A program made the translations under genes and the position numbers. This document shows, piece by piece, positions 61,922 through 64,000 of a DNA stretch of 64,000 bases. The notes under the pieces are model-generated. The model was not told the DNA's origin and ran no database searches. It was given only the letters and a program-made list of their open reading frames with translations. The number at the start of each line of letters is the position of its first letter. Within the stretch, counting starts at the first letter, position 1. Origin of the DNA: Brevundimonas lenta (GTDB lineage Bacteria; Pseudomonadota; Alphaproteobacteria; Caulobacterales; Caulobacteraceae); contig NZ_JACIDM010000002.1 in the NCBI RefSeq assembly GCF_014196335.1, positions 806,001 to 870,000 on the forward strand, written 5' to 3'.

Positions 61922-62880
61922 CGGGCGGCCTCCACGCCGGTCGGCTTCACGGACTGATCCTGATCGGGATTGTCCCCGGTCAGGTCGATGAAGGCGTCAT
62001 GCAGGCTCGGTTCGCGTAGTTCGAAGCGGCGCACGTCCAAACCGCCGAGGAAGGCGGCCTTCAGGGCGTCCTGGCCCCGGCCGCCCTGCCCCAGCGCGGC
62101 CTTCAGCACGCGCACGCCGTCCCGGTCGGACACCAGCTCCACGCCGGTCACGCCCGGCAGGGCCGCACAGGCCGCCGGATCGATGGCGCCTTCCAGCTCC
62201 AGGAAGCGCCGCGAGGTCGCGCGCGCCTCGGCCACCGTGCCCTCGAACGCCTTCTGACCCCGCGCCAGCAGCACGACCTTGTCGCACAGCCGCTCGGCGT
62301 GCTGCATCACATGGGTCGAGAACAGCACCGTCGCGCCGTCGGCGGCCAGGCCGCGGATCATCTGCTCCAGGCCCTGCTGATTGACCGGGTCGAGGCCGGA
62401 GAACGGCTCATCAAGGATCACGAACTCGGGCCGGTGCACCACCGACGAGATCAGCTGGACCTTCTGGGCCATCCCCTTGGACAGCTCCTTCATCTTCTTG
62501 CGGCTGGACGCGCCCAGTCCCTGCTCTTCCAGCATCTGGCGGGCGCGCTTGCGGCCCTCGCCCATCGGCAGGCCCTTCAGCGAGCCGAAGAACGCGATCG
62601 CGTCGACCGGCGTCATCTTCTTGTAGAGGCCGCGCTCCTCCGGGAGGAAGCCGATGCGGTTGCGCACCCGGCGACCGTCATCGGCGCCGAGGATCTCGAT
62701 CCGCCCCGACGTCGCGGGCTGCAGGCCCAGGATCATGCGGATGGTTGAGGTCTTGCCCGCGCCGTTCGGCCCCAGGAAGCCGCAGATCGAGCCCTTCTCG
62801 ACCTGGAAGCTGAGATCCCTCACGGCATGGAAATGGCCGTATCGCTTGTTCACCCCGTCAAGGGTCAGTGCCGCTGTCAT
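61918..62880 (-). CDS. ABC transporter ATP-binding protein, NatA type
   Basis: 320 aa. Walker A FLGPNGAGKTSTIRM, Q loop GFLPEERGLYKKM, signature LSKGMAQKVQL and Walker B FVILDEPFSGLDP, then the switch His in STHVMQH. The C-terminal ~90 residues (LELEGAIDPAACAALPG...) form the extra NatA-like domain. The permease is the next gene with a four-base overlap. Divergent from phoR, 137 bases apart. Confidence 0.88.
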   Translation of the reverse strand: MTAALTLDGVNKRYGHFHAVRDLSFQVEKGSICGFLGPNGAGKTSTIRMILGLQPATSGRIEILGADDGRRVRNRIGFLPEERGLYKKMTPVDAIAFFGSLKGLPMGEGRKRARQMLEEQGLGASSRKKMKELSKGMAQKVQLISSVVHRPEFVILDEPFSGLDPVNQQGLEQMIRGLAADGATVLFSTHVMQHAERLCDKVVLLARGQKAFEGTVAEARATSRRFLELEGAIDPAACAALPGVTGVELVSDRDGVRVLKAALGQGGRGQDALKAAFLGGLDVRRFELREPSLHDAFIDLTGDNPDQDQSVKPTGVEAAR

Positions 62881-62960
62881 GCGCCCTCCGTCGTCCTTCC
62901 ATGATTGGTATGGATGTAAAGGACGTTTGACAACCCGCCTCTATCGCATCACCGCGCTAT

Positions 62961-62980
62961 TGTCATGAATTCCGTGTCAT
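62961..62980 (+). promoter_or_regulatory. TGTCAT direct repeat upstream of phoR
   Basis: TGTCAT at 62961-62966 and 62975-62980, 14 bases apart. They resemble Pho-box half sites, but the canonical spacing is 11, so binding by PhoB is uncertain. Confidence 0.3.
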
Positions 62981-63017
62981 GTTCGCGGGATACGAGTCGC
63001 ACCCCCTGGATGCGTGA

Positions 63018-64000
63018 ATGCCTTTCGAAGCCGCCCCTTCCCCTGTGATCCCCTCGGCCGCCTCCCGCCTGTGGACGGCGGGCGCCAGCGCGGGCGTGTC
63101 GATCGGGGTGCTGCTGGTGCTCGCTGTGGCCCAGCCCGGCCTTGCGCCATGGCTGCTGGGCGCAGCGGTCGTGGTCGGCGTCGCCACCTGGATGATCAAT
63201 CGTGGATCCGCGTCGCGAATCCACGGCGGTGCCGGGGTCGCGAGCACGGCCCAGACGATCGACGCGGCCGATCCCCGCCTGCTCGACAGCGCGTTCGAGG
63301 CTCTCGCCGACCCGGTTCTGGTGGTCTCCGGCGGCGAGGCCGACGACATCGCGGGCCGCCGCGTCGTGCTGGCCAACGCCGCCGCGCGCGACCTCTTCCG
63401 CATCCAGCGCGAAGGCGCCCTGCTGGTCTCGGCGGTGCGCGAGCCGACCGTGCTGGAGGCGGTCGACGAGGCCCTGTTCGGCAATGTCGCGCGGACCACG
63501 GACTATTCCGGCGTGGGGGCCCAGACGCGGCACTGGCGGGCCCTGACCCGCCCCCTGCCCACGCCCGAAGGCGACGGCACCTTGGCCCTGCTGGTGCTCC
63601 GCGACGAGACGGACGTGCGTCGCATGGAGCTGATGCGCGTCGACTTCCTCGCCAACGCCAGCCACGAGCTGAAGACCCCCCTCGCCTCCCTGACCGGCTT
63701 CATCGAGACGCTGAAGGGCCACGCCCGGGACGACCCCAAGGCGCGCGACCGCTTCCTCGACATCATGGCCGTCCAGGCCGACCGCATGAGCCGCCTGGTC
63801 TCCGACCTGCTGTCTCTCAGCCGCATCGAACTGAACGAGCATATCCCGCCGGCCGGACGGGTCGATCTGTCGCGGGCCGCCATCGACGTCGTGGACGCCG
63901 TCAGCGTGCTGTCGGCCGAGCGCGGCGTCGCCATCCGCTTCGACACCCGCGACCTCTCCGCGCCCGTCCACGGCGACCGGGACGAGATCGTCCAGGTGGT
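63018..64000 (+). CDS. phoR: PhoR-like sensor histidine kinase, 3' end beyond the window
   Basis: 327 residues visible. Two short membrane segments (22-40 and 43-60), a PAS-type domain (85-195), then HisKA with His216 in LANASHELKTPLASL and the start of the HATPase region. PhoR of the phosphate regulon has this architecture in Caulobacterales, and usually precedes the pst genes, which would be off the right end. ATG 63018 is the start that keeps the frame; the ribosome site is weak. The kinase could alternatively belong to another two-component system. Confidence 0.7.
   Translation, partial: MPFEAAPSPVIPSAASRLWTAGASAGVSIGVLLVLAVAQPGLAPWLLGAAVVVGVATWMINRGSASRIHGGAGVASTAQTIDAADPRLLDSAFEALADPVLVVSGGEADDIAGRRVVLANAAARDLFRIQREGALLVSAVREPTVLEAVDEALFGNVARTTDYSGVGAQTRHWRALTRPLPTPEGDGTLALLVLRDETDVRRMELMRVDFLANASHELKTPLASLTGFIETLKGHARDDPKARDRFLDIMAVQADRMSRLVSDLLSLSRIELNEHIPPAGRVDLSRAAIDVVDAVSVLSAERGVAIRFDTRDLSAPVHGDRDEIVQV

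Noticed and set aside
62961..62980. Functional Pho box ahead of phoR
   Set aside because: Half sites are 14 rather than 11 bases apart; kept only as a low-confidence site.

Overview
The window looks like a chromosomal core region of a high-GC alphaproteobacterium of the Caulobacterales, most likely Brevundimonas or a close relative. Evidence is the G/C-heavy third codon position, the cell-cycle proteins RcdA (DUF1465) and TrcR (DUF1013), a class I lysyl-tRNA synthetase, a COQ9-family protein, TamA/TamB, and promoter-like sites of the alphaproteobacterial general-stress type (GGAAC, 16 bases, then xGTT). I see no prophage, IS element, CRISPR array or rRNA. The only RNA gene found is tRNA-Lys(TTT) at 18.3 kb. 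The genus is an inference from gene content, not a database match.

Layout. 0-1.6 kb: queC-queE-queD on the minus strand (preQ0 synthesis; queD runs off the left end). 1.7-7.8 kb: a hybrid histidine kinase, a ligase-associated exonuclease, two coupled thioesterases, small and membrane proteins, and a self-cleaving S24 regulator. 7.8-14.5 kb: an SH3/glycine-zipper protein, lysK, a membrane protein, a serine hydrolase, an amidohydrolase and two small exported proteins. 14.6-17.3 kb: queA, a nucleotidyltransferase-like gene and tgt, all linked by ATGA overlaps, so two loci together carry five recognisable queuosine genes. 17.3-26.1 kb: small proteins, tRNA-Lys, a CaiB-type CoA enzyme, a lipoprotein and tamA-tamB.

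26.8-34.2 kb: an arginine succinyltransferase (AST) locus, M20 hydrolase-astA-astD-orf-astB, followed by a GNAT and an MHS-type transporter. astC and astE are absent, and an AT-richer foreign-looking membrane ORF sits between astD and astB. 34.2-44.9 kb: a LytTR regulator head-to-head with an acyltransferase, phhA, hspQ, a Ppx/GppA phosphatase, two periplasmic cyclophilins, coaD, a class IV aminotransferase and gyrA. 45-50.6 kb: sodC, a redoxin/2OG-oxygenase fusion, an ABC exporter, rpmE and an L,D-transpeptidase. 50.7-57.2 kb: rcdA, DUF1192, a quinone oxidoreductase, a CVNH/crystallin protein, trcR, ubiX and a GGDEF protein. 57.3-64 kb: purE-purK, COQ9, rpsU, a NatAB-type ABC pair and the first part of a PhoR-like kinase.

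Most genes are housekeeping. The observations most worth checking are: altered key residues in QueD and Tgt; the nucleotidyltransferase inside the queA-tgt operon; the coupled foreign ORF in the AST operon together with an M20 enzyme that could replace AstE; two well-spaced general-stress promoters on uncharacterised small genes; probable CTG start codons for rpsU and the aminotransferase; palindromic elements concentrated at gene ends; and five convergent gene pairs whose stop codons share four bases.
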